Assembly (NCBI RefSeq): GCF_019242285.1
Contig: NZ_JAFAVV010000504.1
Location: 1 to 33,274, forward strand
Direction: 5' to 3'
DNA from: Bradyrhizobium sp.
Lineage (GTDB): Bacteria; Pseudomonadota; Alphaproteobacteria; Rhizobiales; Xanthobacteraceae
DNA: 33,274 bases
Shown: piece after piece, positions 1 to 9,310 of the stretch
Position numbering within the stretch: position 1 is the first letter of the stretch
Layout of the letters: the number at the start of each line of letters is the position of its first letter
The notes under the pieces: generated by a model
The model's database searches: none
What the model was told of the DNA's origin: nothing
What the model saw: the letters and a program-made list of their open reading frames with translations, nothing else
Program-made: the position numbers and the translations under genes

Positions 1-48
1 CGGCTTGGCGGCCTTCAATTGCTTGTCGTTTAGCTTGTCTTTGGGCAT
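1..48 (-). CDS. Tyrosine-type site-specific integrase, N-terminal stub cut by the window edge
   Basis: Only the first 16 codons are visible, reading leftward out of the window. They start at an ATG (48-46) preceded by a GAGGAAA ribosome binding site, and the peptide is MPKDKLNDKQLKAAKP. The pattern 'L-(T/N)-D-x-x-(I/L)-(R/K)-A-A-K-P' is the usual opening of the DUF4102 arm-binding domain of P4/CP4-57-like integrases that insert at tRNA genes. The position, 230 bp from the 3' end of a tRNA-Asn gene, fits that role. The catalytic domain is outside the window, so whether the gene is intact is unknown. The family call is inferred from a very short peptide plus context. Confidence 0.6.
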   Translation of the reverse strand, partial: MPKDKLNDKQLKAAKP

Positions 49-132
49 CCGATTTTCCTCGAAATGGTCAGGATTTGGAAAGTGGGTATTGCCGGAAACC
101 AGAATTCGCAAAAAGGACAATACCTGCGTCTG

Positions 133-154
133 TACCCACGCGCTACCCACGCGC
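133..154. repeat. Perfect tandem 11-bp direct repeat (2 copies)
   Basis: TACCCACGCGC occurs at 133-143 and again at 144-154 with no spacer. It lies between the integrase start and the tRNA-Asn 3' end, where tyrosine integrases commonly have short direct-repeat arm-binding sites. That role is an inference from position. Confidence 0.7.
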
Positions 155-233
155 CCCGGTCCTGCCAGTCCCGCTCCGATCGCGCGGCGGGTGGTTTCGA
201 TTGCAGGAATTGTTTAGTTATTCGAGAGGGATG

Positions 234-253
234 AGTGCGCGTCAGTGCGCGTC
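234..253. repeat. Perfect tandem 10-bp direct repeat (2 copies)
   Basis: AGTGCGCGTC occurs at 234-243 and at 244-253, 26 bp from the tRNA-Asn 3' end. Together with the pair at 133-154 it suggests recombinase or excisionase binding sites in an attachment region. The repeats are seen directly; the function is inferred. Confidence 0.65.
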
Positions 254-278
254 TGTTCTCATCAGTGCCCAAAGCAAA

Positions 279-353
279 TGGCTCCCCGGGCTGGATTCGA
301 ACCAGCGACCATTCGATTAACAGTCGAATGCTCTACCGCTGAGCTACCGAGGA
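279..353 (-). tRNA. tRNA-Asn (anticodon GUU)
   Basis: Read on the minus strand, the 75-nt cloverleaf has a 7-bp acceptor stem (TCCTCGG with CCGGGGA), a D-arm starting AGCTCAG, an anticodon loop CTGTTAA with GTT (complement at 319-321), and a T-arm containing GGTTCGAATCC. It ends in a genomically encoded CCA (complement at 279-281). Its 3' end faces the integrase stub, the arrangement expected when an element inserts into a tRNA 3' half and restores it. Confidence 0.95.
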
Positions 354-793
354 ATGAGCGAAACAGAGGTTCGCGCGGAGGCAGCGTATAACAAAGCCGC
401 CTGCGCTTGCATAGGACGAAATCGAGCTTTCCGGCAAGTCTCGGGCAGGTGGGAAAGACCTTGGCGGACAGCACATTGCCGGCCGTTCTGGCAGCGAAGG
501 AAGGTCGCCGAATGTGGATCCGGGAAGTGGGGCGCGGCCGCCGCGGAGTTGGAGTTCCGATCCGTTGCCGCACCTCGCACGCATATGTCTTCCGGCGTGA
601 ATGACGACCAGGCCAGTGGGCCAGATTCGACGCTGCATGCCGTCGATCGGCGGGCGCGATGCCATTCCGCGGGCACGGTCCGGCGAGTTGCGTTTTACTG
701 GGGCTTGTTCCAAAGATGGCGCGCCTTCGTTTCCTCGCGGGCCAACCCAAGTCCGTTGATCTCATGTCCGCTTCATCTCTGGCAGGTTCACCC
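354..793. other. Stretch without a convincing gene
   Basis: The interval between tRNA-Asn and the methyltransferase gene has overlapping open frames on both strands, but none has a ribosome binding site, recognisable domain or consistent codon bias. It should hold the promoter of the leftward tRNA gene (near 360-420) and of the rightward pcm gene. I cannot identify convincing -35/-10 elements. Confidence 0.5.
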
Positions 794-1462
794 ATGTCCG
801 GTTTTTCGACCGCGCGCCAAAAAATGGTCGATGGCCAGGTGCGCACGCGCGATGTCACCGATTCCCGGATTCTCGAGGCGATGCTGACGCTGCCGCGCGA
901 GGCATTCGTGCCCGACGACAAGCGCGCCTTGGCCTATCTCGATCTGGATCTCGATGTCGGATCCGGCGCGCCCGGCCGGTTCCTGGTCAAGCCGGTGTTG
1001 ACCGCGCAGCTGCTGCAGGCCGCGGAAATCGCCGGCACCGATCACGTCCTGGTGGTGGGCTGTGCCACCGGCTATGCGGCGGCGCTGGCGGCCAGACTGG
1101 CGGCCAAGGTCACGGCGACGGAGAGCGACGCCGCCCTGGTGGAGACAGGTAACAAGGTATTGTCGCAGTTGGGGCTGACCAACGTGACGCTCAAGGTGGC
1201 TCCCGCTGCCGAGGGCGATTCGGCCGGCGCTCCTTATGACGTCATTCTGCTCAATGGCGCCACGGAGGTGGTGCCCGAAAAGCTCTGTGGCCAGCTAAAA
1301 GGCGATGGCGGCCGGCTACTGGGGGTGTTCGCCCAGAGCCGCCCGGCCCGCGCCATGATCGTGACGCGTTCGCATGGTGATGAATTCGGCGACAGGGCGC
1401 TATTTGATGCGGCAGCCCCCGTTCTGCCTGGTCTGGAACGGTTGCCGTCATTCGTTTTTTAG
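794..1462 (+). CDS. pcm: Protein-L-isoaspartate O-methyltransferase family protein
   Basis: This 222-residue cytosolic protein belongs to the PCMT family, which uses S-adenosylmethionine to methylate isoaspartyl residues for repair of aged proteins. The opening 'STARQKMVDGQVRTRDVTD' is the alphaproteobacterial form of the family N-terminus, followed by 'REAFVPD' near residues 35-41. The SAM-binding motif I is VVGCATGYAAA at residues 87-97, and 'ILLNGATE' matches the post-motif strand that carries the active-site region. Motif I has Cys-Ala in place of the usual Gly-Ser/Ala, so activity as a genuine repair enzyme is not certain. I chose the ATG at 794; an in-frame ATG at 764 would add ten residues. 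It precedes tolC by 213 bp, a neighbourhood also seen in other Rhizobiales. Confidence 0.85.
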   Translation: MSGFSTARQKMVDGQVRTRDVTDSRILEAMLTLPREAFVPDDKRALAYLDLDLDVGSGAPGRFLVKPVLTAQLLQAAEIAGTDHVLVVGCATGYAAALAARLAAKVTATESDAALVETGNKVLSQLGLTNVTLKVAPAAEGDSAGAPYDVILLNGATEVVPEKLCGQLKGDGGRLLGVFAQSRPARAMIVTRSHGDEFGDRALFDAAAPVLPGLERLPSFVF

Positions 1463-1675
1463 GAGTGGTTGCTTTTGGGTGGCTGTTAAAATCTCGTTTT
1501 GAATCAGAAGTGTGGCCGGGAAGCTGCACGTGTGGAGTTTCCACTGCCTTTTCGCTCGCGGGTGGTTCCGTAGCGCTGGGGCCGAGCATATGGTTCAGTG
1601 GGGCGCTGAACCTGGATGAAGCGAGTCCCGGTTCGTTCGCGAGCCGGGTCACGAGAATGAAATGGAATAACAGGG

Positions 1676-3082
1676 ATGTATGGGGTGAAGGTCTTCACCA
1701 CGGCTTCGGCGGTGGTCCTTCTGATGGCGCTTGGGGGCCCGATGCCTGCCCTGGCAGACACCATCGAGGCTGCGCTGGTGCGGGCCTATCAGAACAACCC
1801 GCAGCTCAACGCGCAGCGGGCCCAGGTGCGGTCGACCGACGAGAACGTCCCGCAGGCCCTGTCGGGTTATCGGCCCAAGGTCGCGCTCACCGCCAGCGCC
1901 GGCTATCAGTACACCGATGAACTGCTGACCTCGGGTGGTGATGCGAATCGGCTGGTCCGAACCGAGCTTCACGGCACCAACCCGCCGCGCAGCGTCGGCA
2001 TCACCGCGACGCAGACCCTGTTCAACGGCAACCAGACCGCCAACAAGACCCGCGCCGCCGAGAGCCAGGTTTCGGGCTCCCGCGAGGCCTTGCGTGTGCT
2101 GGAGCAGACGGTTCTGCTCAACGCCGCCACCATCTACATGGACTATCTGCGCGATTCCGCGATCGTGGAGGTCCAGCGCAGCAATACCCGCGTGCTCGAG
2201 CAAACGCTGAAGCAGACACGCGACCGCTTCAATGTCGGCGAGGTGACGCGCACCGACGTCGCGCAATCGGAAGCCTCGCTCGCCGCCGGCCGCACTCAGC
2301 AGCTCACGGCCGAATCGAACCTGACGACGACGCGGTCCAATTTCCGTCGCATCATCGGCAACGAGCCCGCGAGCCTTGCGCCCGGCTCGCCGGTCGATCG
2401 GTTCCTGCCCGGCACGCTGCCGGCCGCCGTCGAGCTCAGCCTGATCGAGAATCCGAACGTCACCGCGGCGATGTTCGGCATCGACGTCAACTACCTGCAG
2501 GTCAAGATCAACGAGGGCGCGCTGCTGCCGACCGTCTCCTTGCAGGCCTCGGCGACGGAGGCCTACGAGCAGCAGCTCACGATTCAGAAGTCGTTCACGG
2601 CCGCGGCCGTCGTGCAGGCTTCGGTTCCGATCTATCAGGGCGGCGCCGAGTACTCGCTGATCCGTCAGTCCAAGGAGAACCTGCAACAGCAGCGCCTCAA
2701 TCTCGAGACGACCCGCGATCAGACCCGGGCGAACACGGTGACGGCTTGGGGCCAGCTCACCGCCGGCAAGGCGCAGGTGGCGTCCGCGCAGTCGCAGGTC
2801 CAGGCCTCGGAGATCGCGCTCAATGGCGTGCGCGAGGAAGCCAAGGCCGGACAGCGCACGACGCTCGACGTGCTCAACGCCCAGCAGGCGCTGGTCAATG
2901 CCCGCGTCGCCTTGGTGACGGCGCAGCATGACCGCGTGGTTGCATCCTATGCCGTGCTGAGTTCGATCGGGCGGCTGTCGCCGCAGGTGCTGGGGCTGTC
3001 CACGCCGACCTACGATCCGAGCGTGCACTATCAGCAGGTTCGCGACGCCTGGGTCGGCGTCCGTACGCCCGACGGGCACTGA
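1676..3082 (+). CDS. tolC: TolC-family outer membrane efflux/secretion channel
   Basis: This 468-residue protein is the outer membrane exit duct for type I secretion or RND efflux. A signal peptide is visible at residues 1-27, with a hydrophobic core and 'MPALA' before the mature start at Asp-Thr-Ile-Glu. The mature protein begins with the repeat signature 'ALVRAYQNNPQLNAQRAQ' and has the internally duplicated helical hairpins of the family: 'NKTRAAESQVSGSREALR' in the first half and 'SAQSQVQASEIALNGVREE' in the second, followed by 'AGQRTTLDVLNAQQALVNA'. Length is usual for the family. No inner membrane or membrane-fusion partner is nearby, so its substrate cannot be assigned. The assigned ATG has only a close CAGGG upstream; the GTG at 1685 is an alternative start. 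Confidence 0.93.
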   Translation: MYGVKVFTTASAVVLLMALGGPMPALADTIEAALVRAYQNNPQLNAQRAQVRSTDENVPQALSGYRPKVALTASAGYQYTDELLTSGGDANRLVRTELHGTNPPRSVGITATQTLFNGNQTANKTRAAESQVSGSREALRVLEQTVLLNAATIYMDYLRDSAIVEVQRSNTRVLEQTLKQTRDRFNVGEVTRTDVAQSEASLAAGRTQQLTAESNLTTTRSNFRRIIGNEPASLAPGSPVDRFLPGTLPAAVELSLIENPNVTAAMFGIDVNYLQVKINEGALLPTVSLQASATEAYEQQLTIQKSFTAAAVVQASVPIYQGGAEYSLIRQSKENLQQQRLNLETTRDQTRANTVTAWGQLTAGKAQVASAQSQVQASEIALNGVREEAKAGQRTTLDVLNAQQALVNARVALVTAQHDRVVASYAVLSSIGRLSPQVLGLSTPTYDPSVHYQQVRDAWVGVRTPDGH

Positions 3083-3443
3083 CGGGGCTGCTTCGCCCAC
3101 GCTCGTCCGATCGTCGCGCGCGTTGCGGCGCGCAACGTCTTTGCGTTGTCGGGGTGGGCCGCGGACGACGTCCGCGACGGCAGCGCTCTGCTTGCAATCA
3201 AATGTTGCCATGACATAGCCTCATCCGAGGCAGCAGGGCGATTCGCATCGCAACCGGCAATTCCGTCATCGAGACGACGACTGGTCTGCCCTGGACGGGG
3301 ATGGGCTCGGGCGGTGCTTGATCTGGGGACAAGTTATGCGTGTGCGGTGAAAATCGCCTCCCGCTCACGTCCTGAACCAGCGAATCCCGTCGGGCTTGGT
3401 GTAGAAACACGCATGCGAGGGCGTTGATGATGTGGAGTCGCAG
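3083..3443. other. Intergenic region between tolC and popZ
   Basis: About 360 bp with no supported gene. Just after tolC there is a small hairpin (3122-3136). The rest should hold the popZ promoter, but no clear promoter hexamers or repeats are visible. Confidence 0.45.
3122..3136 (+). terminator. Possible weak hairpin terminator after tolC
   Basis: GTTGCG and CGCAAC form a 6-bp stem with a GCG loop, about 40 bp after the tolC stop. It is followed by GTCTTTG rather than a proper T-run, so intrinsic termination is doubtful. Confidence 0.25.
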
Positions 3444-4172
3444 ATGACGCAGCCTGCAAAGGTCCAAGAACCCTCGATGGAGGAGATTCTGGCGTCGATC
3501 CGGCGCATCATCGCCGACGACGAAGCCAAGCCGCCTGCCATCGAGAAGCCTGCCGCGGCGCCGCCTGCACCGGTGAAGCCGGCGGCCAGTGCGCCGCCCC
3601 CGAGGCCTGCCGCGATGAACGATAGCGCGGCGCCGAAGGCTGCCCCGCCGCCGCCTGTCGCTGCCAAGCCTGCGCCCCCGCCACCGGCAGCCAGCAACAA
3701 CCAGGACGACATCGATGCGCTGCTGTCCGGCCTCGATGAAGCCACATCGCCGGAGGAGATTCGAGCGGCTTCCTCCGATGTCGAGGTGCTGGAACTGACC
3801 GACGCAATGGCGGTGCCGAGCCCGCCGCCCCCACAGCCGGCGCCGTTCCAGAAGATCGAGCCGGAGGACGATCTCGAGTTCACCGAATCCGCGGCGAGCC
3901 GGGCCATCAACCGGCAGCCGGCCTATGATCCGCCCTCCTTCGCGTCGGCCCCGCCGTCGCAGCCGATCCTGTCGCAGTCCACCGTGTCCGCCGTCGAATC
4001 CGCCTTCAACGCGCTCGCCCACACCGTGCTCAGCAACAATGCGCGCACGCTCGAGGACCTCGTGAAGGAGATGCTGCGCCCGATGCTGAAATCCTGGCTC
4101 GACGACAACCTTCCCGGGCTCGTGGAACGCATCGTCAAGGCCGAGATCGAGCGGGTTTCCCGCGGGCGATAG
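3444..4172 (+). CDS. popZ: PopZ-like polar organizing protein (DUF2497)
   Basis: In alphaproteobacteria PopZ forms a polar matrix that anchors ParB-parS and recruits cell-cycle regulators. This 242-residue protein shows the three-part layout of the family: a conserved N-terminal helix 'EPSMEEILASIRRIIADDE' at residues 9-27, a long Pro/Ala-rich low-complexity linker, and a C-terminal oligomerisation region with 'LEDLVKEMLRPMLKSWLDD' followed by a second helix 'LVERIVKAEIERVSRGR'. An earlier GTG at 3432 is in frame, but GGAG at 3435-3438 sits six bases before the ATG at 3444, so I prefer that start. It lies between tolC and valS, the position this gene usually has in Rhizobiales. The family assignment is strong; the polar role is taken from the family. 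Confidence 0.88.
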   Translation: MTQPAKVQEPSMEEILASIRRIIADDEAKPPAIEKPAAAPPAPVKPAASAPPPRPAAMNDSAAPKAAPPPPVAAKPAPPPPAASNNQDDIDALLSGLDEATSPEEIRAASSDVEVLELTDAMAVPSPPPPQPAPFQKIEPEDDLEFTESAASRAINRQPAYDPPSFASAPPSQPILSQSTVSAVESAFNALAHTVLSNNARTLEDLVKEMLRPMLKSWLDDNLPGLVERIVKAEIERVSRGR

Positions 4173-4261
4173 GGCAGCGTGCGTCCCGTTCGGCGCGCTT
4201 TGCGTGTTGACTTGCCGCGCCATGGCGGCTTTCTAGCCCGGTCACACCGCCGGTTGCCGCC

Positions 4262-7111
4262 ATGATCGAGAAAAACTACCAGCCCGCCGATATCGAAGGC
4301 CGCATGTCCCTGGTCTGGGAGGATGCCCGCGCGTTCCGCGCCGGCCGCCCCGACCGCCGCGACGCCAAACCTTTCACCATCGTGATCCCGCCGCCGAACG
4401 TGACGGGCTCGCTGCACATGGGCCACGCCCTCAACAACACGTTGCAGGACATTCTGTGCCGCTTCGAGCGCATGCGCGGCCGCGACGTGCTCTGGCAGCC
4501 CGGCACCGATCATGCCGGCATTGCGACCCAGATGGTGGTCGAGCGGCAATTGATGGAGCGCCAGCAGCCCGGCCGCCGCGCCATGGGCCGCGAGAAATTC
4601 CTCGAGCGCGTCTGGCAATGGAAGGACGAGAGCGGCGGCGTCATCATCAACCAGCTCAAGCGGCTCGGCGCGTCCTGCGACTGGTCGCGCGAACGTTTCA
4701 CCATGGACGAGGGGCTGTCGCGCGCGGTCGTCAAGGTGTTCGTCGAGCTCTATCGCGACGGGCTGATCTACAAGGACAAGCGGCTGGTCAACTGGGACCC
4801 GAAGCTGCTCACCGCGATCTCCGATCTCGAAGTGCAGCAGGTCGAGATCAAGGGCAGCCTCTGGTACCTGCGCTATCCGATCGAAGGCAAGACGTTCAGC
4901 CCGGACGATCCCAAGAGCTTCATCGTGGTCGCGACCACGCGCCCCGAGACCATGCTCGGCGACACCGCGGTCGCGGTGCATCCCGACGACGAGCGCTATC
5001 GGCCTCTGGTCGGCAAGCGCGTGGTGCTGCCGCTGGTCGGGCGCGAGATCCCGATCGTTGCCGACGCCTATTCCGATCCGGAGAAAGGCACCGGCGCGGT
5101 CAAGATCACGCCGGCGCACGACTTCAACGATTTCGAAGTCGGCAGGCGCCACGACCTGCCGCAGATCAATGTGCTCGACAAGGAGGGCCACCTCGCGCTC
5201 GTCGACAACGAGGACTATCTGCGCGGTCTGCCCGAGGGATCGGCGGAGTTCGCGCGGGAATTTCATGGCGTCGAGCGCTTCGCTGCGCGCAAGCGCATTG
5301 TCGAGCGGCTGCAGGATTTCGGCTTCCTCGAACGGATCGAGCCGAACACGCACATGGTGCCGCACGGCGACCGCTCCGGCGTCGTGATCGAGCCATTCCT
5401 GACCGACCAGTGGTATGTCGACGCCAAGACGCTGGCGCAGCCCGCGATCGCGGCGGTGCGCTCGGGCCGCACACGGTTCGTGCCGCAGAACTGGGAGAGG
5501 ACCTATTTCGAGTGGATGGAGAACATCCAGCCCTGGTGCATCTCGCGACAGCTCTGGTGGGGTCACCAGATCCCGGCCTGGTATGGGCCCGACGGCAGGG
5601 TGTTCGTCGCCGAGACCGAGGAGGAGGCGATCAGCCACGCGCTCGGCTACTATGTCGAGCAGGAGGTCATCACGTCCGAGCAGGGGCGGGAGATGGCGCT
5701 CGACCGCAACAAGCGCGAAGGCTTCATCACCCGTGACGAGGACGTGCTCGACACCTGGTTCTCGTCGGCGCTGTGGCCGTTCTCGACGCTGGGCTGGCCC
5801 GCCGACACGCCGGAGGTGAAGCGCTACTACCCGACCGACGTGCTGGTCACCGGCTTCGACATCATCTTCTTCTGGGTGGCGCGGATGATGATGATGGGCC
5901 TGCATTTCATGAAGGAGGCGCCGTTCTCGACCGTCTACATCCACCGGCTCGTCCGCGACGAGAAGGGCGCCAAGATGTCGAAGTCGAAGGGCAACGTCAT
6001 CGACCCGCTCGGCGTGATCGACGAGTATGGCGCGGATGCGCTGCGCTTTGCACTGGCGCGCGGTGCGGCGCAGGGCCACGACATCAAGCTGTCGCCGCAG
6101 CTCGTCGAGACCAACCGTAATTTCGCAACGAAACTCTGGAACGCCTGCCGCTTCGCCGAGATGAACGATTGCGCGGTGGCGGAGGACTTCGAGCCGGCGA
6201 ACGCGAAGGAGACGCTGAACCGCTGGATCGCGCACGAGACCGCGCGTGCCATGCGCGAGGTCAACGAAGCCCTGGAAGCCTATCGCTTCAACGACGCGGC
6301 GAACGCGATGTACCGATTCGTCTGGAACGTCTATTGCGATTGGTATGTCGAGCTGGCCAAGCCCGCGCTGACCGGGGCCGACGGCCCGGCGAAGGCCGAG
6401 ACCCGGGCCATGGTCGCCTGGGCGCGCGATGAGATCCTGAAGCTCCTGCATCCGTTCATGCCCTTCATCACCGAGGAGCTCTGGGAGGTCACCGGCCGGC
6501 GCGACACGCTGCTGGCGCTGTCGCCATGGTCGGTCGAGCCGGGCGCGCTGCCGCTCGACGTCGCGGCGATGTCCCGGGATGCGCAGGTCCCCGACGTGCT
6601 CTTGACCTATGCAGCGAACTTCGCCGATTTCTCGGCCGAGGCCGAGATCGGCTGGGTAATCGATCTCATCACCGCGGTTCGCTCGGTGCGCGCCGAGATG
6701 AACATCCCGCCGGCGACATTGACGGCCCTGGTGCTCGCCGGCGCCTCGGAGGAAACCAGGGAGCGCGCGCCACGCTGGAGCGAGGTGATCCGGCGCATGG
6801 CACGGTTGTCGGACATCTCCTTCGCCGATCGCGCGCCGGAGGGAGCGGTACAGCTCCTGGTGCGTGGCGAGGTCGCGGCCCTGCCGCTCAAGGGCGTGAT
6901 CGATCTCGCCGCCGAGCGCGCCCGGCTCGACAAGGAGATCGCCAAGGCCGACGCCGACATCAAGCGGGTCGATGCCAAGCTTGCGAACGAGAAGTTCGTC
7001 GCCAACGCGCCCGAAGATGTCGTCGAGGAGGAGAAGGAAAAGCGCGAGGTCGCGGTGGCGCGCAAGGAGAAAATCCTCGAAGCGCGGGAGCGGCTGAAGG
7101 ACGCATCCTGA
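4262..7111 (+). CDS. valS: Valyl-tRNA synthetase
   Basis: This class I aminoacyl-tRNA synthetase charges tRNA-Val in the cytosol. The 949-residue length is standard. The HIGH-type motif is HMGH at residues 52-55 inside '[16 protein letters not shown]', and the KMSKS loop is at residues 571-575 ('AKMSKSKGN'). Between them lies the CP1 editing domain with '[17 protein letters not shown]', which hydrolyses mischarged Thr-tRNA-Val. The C-terminus is a Lys/Glu/Ala-rich coiled coil (about residues 880-949), the tRNA-binding arm typical of ValRS. It starts at the ATG at 4262 and converges with the glycosylase gene, whose stop lies only 17 bp beyond its own. Confidence 0.98.
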   Translation: MIEKNYQPADIEGRMSLVWEDARAFRAGRPDRRDAKPFTIVIPPPNVTGSLHMGHALNNTLQDILCRFERMRGRDVLWQPGTDHAGIATQMVVERQLMERQQPGRRAMGREKFLERVWQWKDESGGVIINQLKRLGASCDWSRERFTMDEGLSRAVVKVFVELYRDGLIYKDKRLVNWDPKLLTAISDLEVQQVEIKGSLWYLRYPIEGKTFSPDDPKSFIVVATTRPETMLGDTAVAVHPDDERYRPLVGKRVVLPLVGREIPIVADAYSDPEKGTGAVKITPAHDFNDFEVGRRHDLPQINVLDKEGHLALVDNEDYLRGLPEGSAEFAREFHGVERFAARKRIVERLQDFGFLERIEPNTHMVPHGDRSGVVIEPFLTDQWYVDAKTLAQPAIAAVRSGRTRFVPQNWERTYFEWMENIQPWCISRQLWWGHQIPAWYGPDGRVFVAETEEEAISHALGYYVEQEVITSEQGREMALDRNKREGFITRDEDVLDTWFSSALWPFSTLGWPADTPEVKRYYPTDVLVTGFDIIFFWVARMMMMGLHFMKEAPFSTVYIHRLVRDEKGAKMSKSKGNVIDPLGVIDEYGADALRFALARGAAQGHDIKLSPQLVETNRNFATKLWNACRFAEMNDCAVAEDFEPANAKETLNRWIAHETARAMREVNEALEAYRFNDAANAMYRFVWNVYCDWYVELAKPALTGADGPAKAETRAMVAWARDEILKLLHPFMPFITEELWEVTGRRDTLLALSPWSVEPGALPLDVAAMSRDAQVPDVLLTYAANFADFSAEAEIGWVIDLITAVRSVRAEMNIPPATLTALVLAGASEETRERAPRWSEVIRRMARLSDISFADRAPEGAVQLLVRGEVAALPLKGVIDLAAERARLDKEIAKADADIKRVDAKLANEKFVANAPEDVVEEEKEKREVAVARKEKILEARERLKDAS

Positions 7112-7128
7112 TCGCCGCCGCGCGGGAC

Positions 7129-7740
7129 TCAGGCCGGAAACGGCTTGCTGAGAAACCGCGAGCCCTTCAAGCCGTAGCGCCAGGGCAGGTCGACGGCCTT
7201 GGTAAGGCCGATGCGCAGGCCGGAGACCACGACCACCTCGCTCCGCCGCGCATGCAGCGCGAACGGCGCCTCATCCAGCGCGAGCGCGTTGTGCGCGTGG
7301 GTGATGCCGAGCGCCTCGGTCAATTTTCCGGGACCCGAGCACAGCGCGCGCTCCTCCGTGAGCCCGCGGCGGCGGCGCATCGCGGCGAGACCATCGGTCG
7401 GCTCCAAGGCCCGGATCAGGACCGCGCTCGCCGAGCCCTCCGCCTCGCAGACGAAGTTCACACACCAATGGATGCCGTAGGAGCGGTAGACATAGGCAAA
7501 ACCCGGCGGGCCGAACATCACCCGGTTGCGCGGCGTCGGTCCGCGGTAGGAATGGGCGGCCGGGTCGGTGTGATGATAGGCCTCGACCTCGACGATGGTG
7601 CCGCCGACCCCATTGAACAACAGCGTCACGCCGATCAGATCGGGTGCGACCTCGTGCACGCTGCGGGCGAAAAAGGCGCGCTTCAGCCGCTTGCCGAGAG
7701 CAGGGGCGGCCGTGTCGCCGGATTTTGGAGTGGAGGCCAT
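7129..7740 (-). CDS. mpg: DNA-3-methyladenine glycosylase (AAG/MPG family)
   Basis: A monofunctional base-excision glycosylase that removes alkylated purines. The 203-residue frame has the AAG signature: '[19 protein letters not shown]' with the catalytic Glu of the E-x-E-A-Y strand, then '[18 protein letters not shown]', '[13 protein letters not shown]' and the conserved '[11 protein letters not shown]'. This is the mammalian-type fold, not the HhH TagA/AlkA type. The frame is open further upstream to a GTG at 7830, but that extension is Arg/Pro/Ser-rich and unlike the family, so I chose the ATG at 7740 (protein start MASTPKSG). No strong ribosome binding site precedes either start. The gene converges with valS and is divergent from lipA. 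Confidence 0.9.
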   Translation of the reverse strand: MASTPKSGDTAAPALGKRLKRAFFARSVHEVAPDLIGVTLLFNGVGGTIVEVEAYHHTDPAAHSYRGPTPRNRVMFGPPGFAYVYRSYGIHWCVNFVCEAEGSASAVLIRALEPTDGLAAMRRRRGLTEERALCSGPGKLTEALGITHAHNALALDEAPFALHARRSEVVVVSGLRIGLTKAVDLPWRYGLKGSRFLSKPFPA

Positions 7741-7866
7741 GCCGGGGAGGAATCGCGCGGAAACAGGGGGCAAATCTGCCCGTATCCGGCTGCTTTCGCC
7801 AGCCCGGCTGGGCGCCGGGTTGCTTGTCACCGCCCCGGGGATTACCTAGGGGCAAAGGGATCCTCC

Positions 7867-8826
7867 ATGGTCACCGTCATCGACACTATTTCCCAGACGC
7901 CGCTGCGTCCGCGTCATCCCGAGAAGGTCAATCGGCCCGATGCCGTGTCGCCGGCGAAACCCGGCTGGATCCGCGTGCGCGCACCGACCACGCGCGGCTT
8001 TGCCGACACCCGCAACATCGTCCGCGAGAACGGGCTGGTCACGGTATGCGAGGAGGCGGGCTGCCCGAATATCGGTGAGTGCTGGGACAAGAAGCACGCG
8101 ACCTTCATGATCATGGGCGACACCTGCACCCGTGCCTGCGCCTTCTGCAACGTCAGGACCGGACTGCCCGGCGCGCTCGATCCCGCCGAGCCCGACCACG
8201 TCGCGGAGGCGACCTTCAAGCTCGGCCTTGCCCATGTCGTGGTCACCTCGGTCGACCGCGACGATCTCGCCGATGGCGGCGCCGAGCATTTCGCGGAAAC
8301 CGTGCGCGCGATCCGCGCCCGCTGCCCACAGACCACGATCGAGATTCTCACCCCGGACTTCCTGCGCAAGGACGGCGCGCTCGAGGTGGTGGCCGCCGCA
8401 AGGCCCGACGTCTTCAACCACAATTTGGAAACCGTGCCGTCGCGCTATCTCTCGGTGCGGCCGGGCGCACGCTATTTCCATTCCATCCGGCTGCTGCAGC
8501 GGGTGAAGGAGATCGACCCGGCCATCTTCACCAAATCCGGCATCATGGTCGGGCTCGGCGAGGAGCGCCACGAGGTGCTGCAGGTGATGGACGACCTGCG
8601 CTCGGCGGAGGTCGACTTCCTCACCATCGGCCAGTACCTGCAGCCGACCCGCAAGCATCACGCCGTGATGCGCTACGTGACGCCGGACGAGTTCGCTGCC
8701 TACGAGAAGGTCGCCTACACCAAGGGATTCCTGATGGTGTCGGCGAGCCCCCTGACCCGCTCGTCGCATCATGCCGGCGACGATTTCGCCAGGCTGAAGG
8801 CGGCGCGCGCGGCGATTTCCCGCTAG
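7867..8826 (+). CDS. lipA: Lipoyl synthase
   Basis: This radical SAM enzyme inserts two sulfurs into protein-bound octanoyl groups, making the lipoyl cofactor of 2-oxoacid dehydrogenases and the glycine cleavage system. The 319-residue protein has both Fe-S motifs: the auxiliary cluster cysteines C61, C66 and C72 in '[12 protein letters not shown]', and the radical SAM cysteines C87, C91 and C94 in 'CTRACAFC'. The C-terminal '[11 protein letters not shown]' carries the Arg-Ser-Ser motif whose serine ligates the sacrificial cluster. The ATG at 7867 gives the usual family length. The RatA-family gene begins 10 bp after its stop, so the two are probably co-transcribed. Confidence 0.98.
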   Translation: MVTVIDTISQTPLRPRHPEKVNRPDAVSPAKPGWIRVRAPTTRGFADTRNIVRENGLVTVCEEAGCPNIGECWDKKHATFMIMGDTCTRACAFCNVRTGLPGALDPAEPDHVAEATFKLGLAHVVVTSVDRDDLADGGAEHFAETVRAIRARCPQTTIEILTPDFLRKDGALEVVAAARPDVFNHNLETVPSRYLSVRPGARYFHSIRLLQRVKEIDPAIFTKSGIMVGLGEERHEVLQVMDDLRSAEVDFLTIGQYLQPTRKHHAVMRYVTPDEFAAYEKVAYTKGFLMVSASPLTRSSHHAGDDFARLKAARAAISR

Positions 8827-8836
8827 CATTGCGACG

Positions 8837-9310
8837 ATGCCGAGCTTTTCCAACAAGCGGCGAGTCCAGCACCGCGCCTCCGAGATGTTCGACCTCGTCG
8901 CCGATGTCGAGCGCTATCCCGAATTCGTGCCGCTGTGCCAGTCGCTGAAGGTGCGCCAGCGCGCGCCTCGGCCGGACGGCACCGAGGTCATCGTCGCCGA
9001 CATGACGGTGTCGTTCAAGCTGGTCAAGGAAACCTTCACCAGCGAGGTGACGCTCGACCGTCCCAACCTGAACATCCTGGTGCGCTACCTGAAGGGGCCG
9101 TTCAGCAACCTGGAGAACCGCTGGACCTTCGAGGACAAAGGCGAGGACGCCTGCGACGTCGGCTTCCACATTGCCTACGAGTTCAAGAGCCGGATGCTGG
9201 CGATGCTGATGGGGTCGATGTTCGACACCGCCTTTGCGCGCTTCTCCGCAGCGTTCGAGAAACGCGCCGACCAGGTGTACGGCAAGAAGCAGGACCAGCC
9301 GTCGTCCTGA
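8837..9310 (+). CDS. RatA/COQ10-type START-domain protein
   Basis: This 157-residue protein belongs to the polyketide cyclase/START superfamily, the group that includes mitochondrial Coq10 (a ubiquinone chaperone) and E. coli RatA. The family signature is clear: 'FDLVADVERYPEFVPLCQSLKVRQR' near the N-terminus, 'VSFKLVKETFTSEVTLD' in the middle, and a C-terminal helix ending 'FARFSAAFEKRADQVYG'. It directly follows lipA, a pairing I recognise from other alphaproteobacteria, and no antitoxin partner is visible. A coenzyme Q-binding role is therefore likelier than a toxin role, but that is an inference. Confidence 0.85.
   Translation: MPSFSNKRRVQHRASEMFDLVADVERYPEFVPLCQSLKVRQRAPRPDGTEVIVADMTVSFKLVKETFTSEVTLDRPNLNILVRYLKGPFSNLENRWTFEDKGEDACDVGFHIAYEFKSRMLAMLMGSMFDTAFARFSAAFEKRADQVYGKKQDQPSS

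Noticed and set aside
75-320. Small plus-strand ORF ending in 'GLDSNQRPFD'
   Set aside because: This well-known peptide is the antisense translation of a tRNA gene (here tRNA-Asn), not a protein.
1649-3211. Minus-strand open frame of 520 codons opposite tolC
   Set aside because: Composition-driven shadow of tolC with no recognisable domain or start site.
3923-6451. Very long minus-strand open frame (842 codons) opposite popZ and valS
   Set aside because: It is the mirror of the valS codon pattern in GC-rich DNA, with Arg/His/Asp/Leu-rich low-complexity translation and no domain. valS on the plus strand is unambiguous.
6526-7866. Plus-strand frame upstream of and in phase with lipA, giving an apparent 766-codon protein
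   Set aside because: The upstream part is out-of-frame valS and antisense glycosylase sequence. LipA has its normal length from the ATG at 7867.
8837-9310. RatA toxin of a toxin-antitoxin system
   Set aside because: No antitoxin gene adjoins it, and the family in alphaproteobacteria is better explained as a COQ10-like lipid/quinone-binding protein following lipA.
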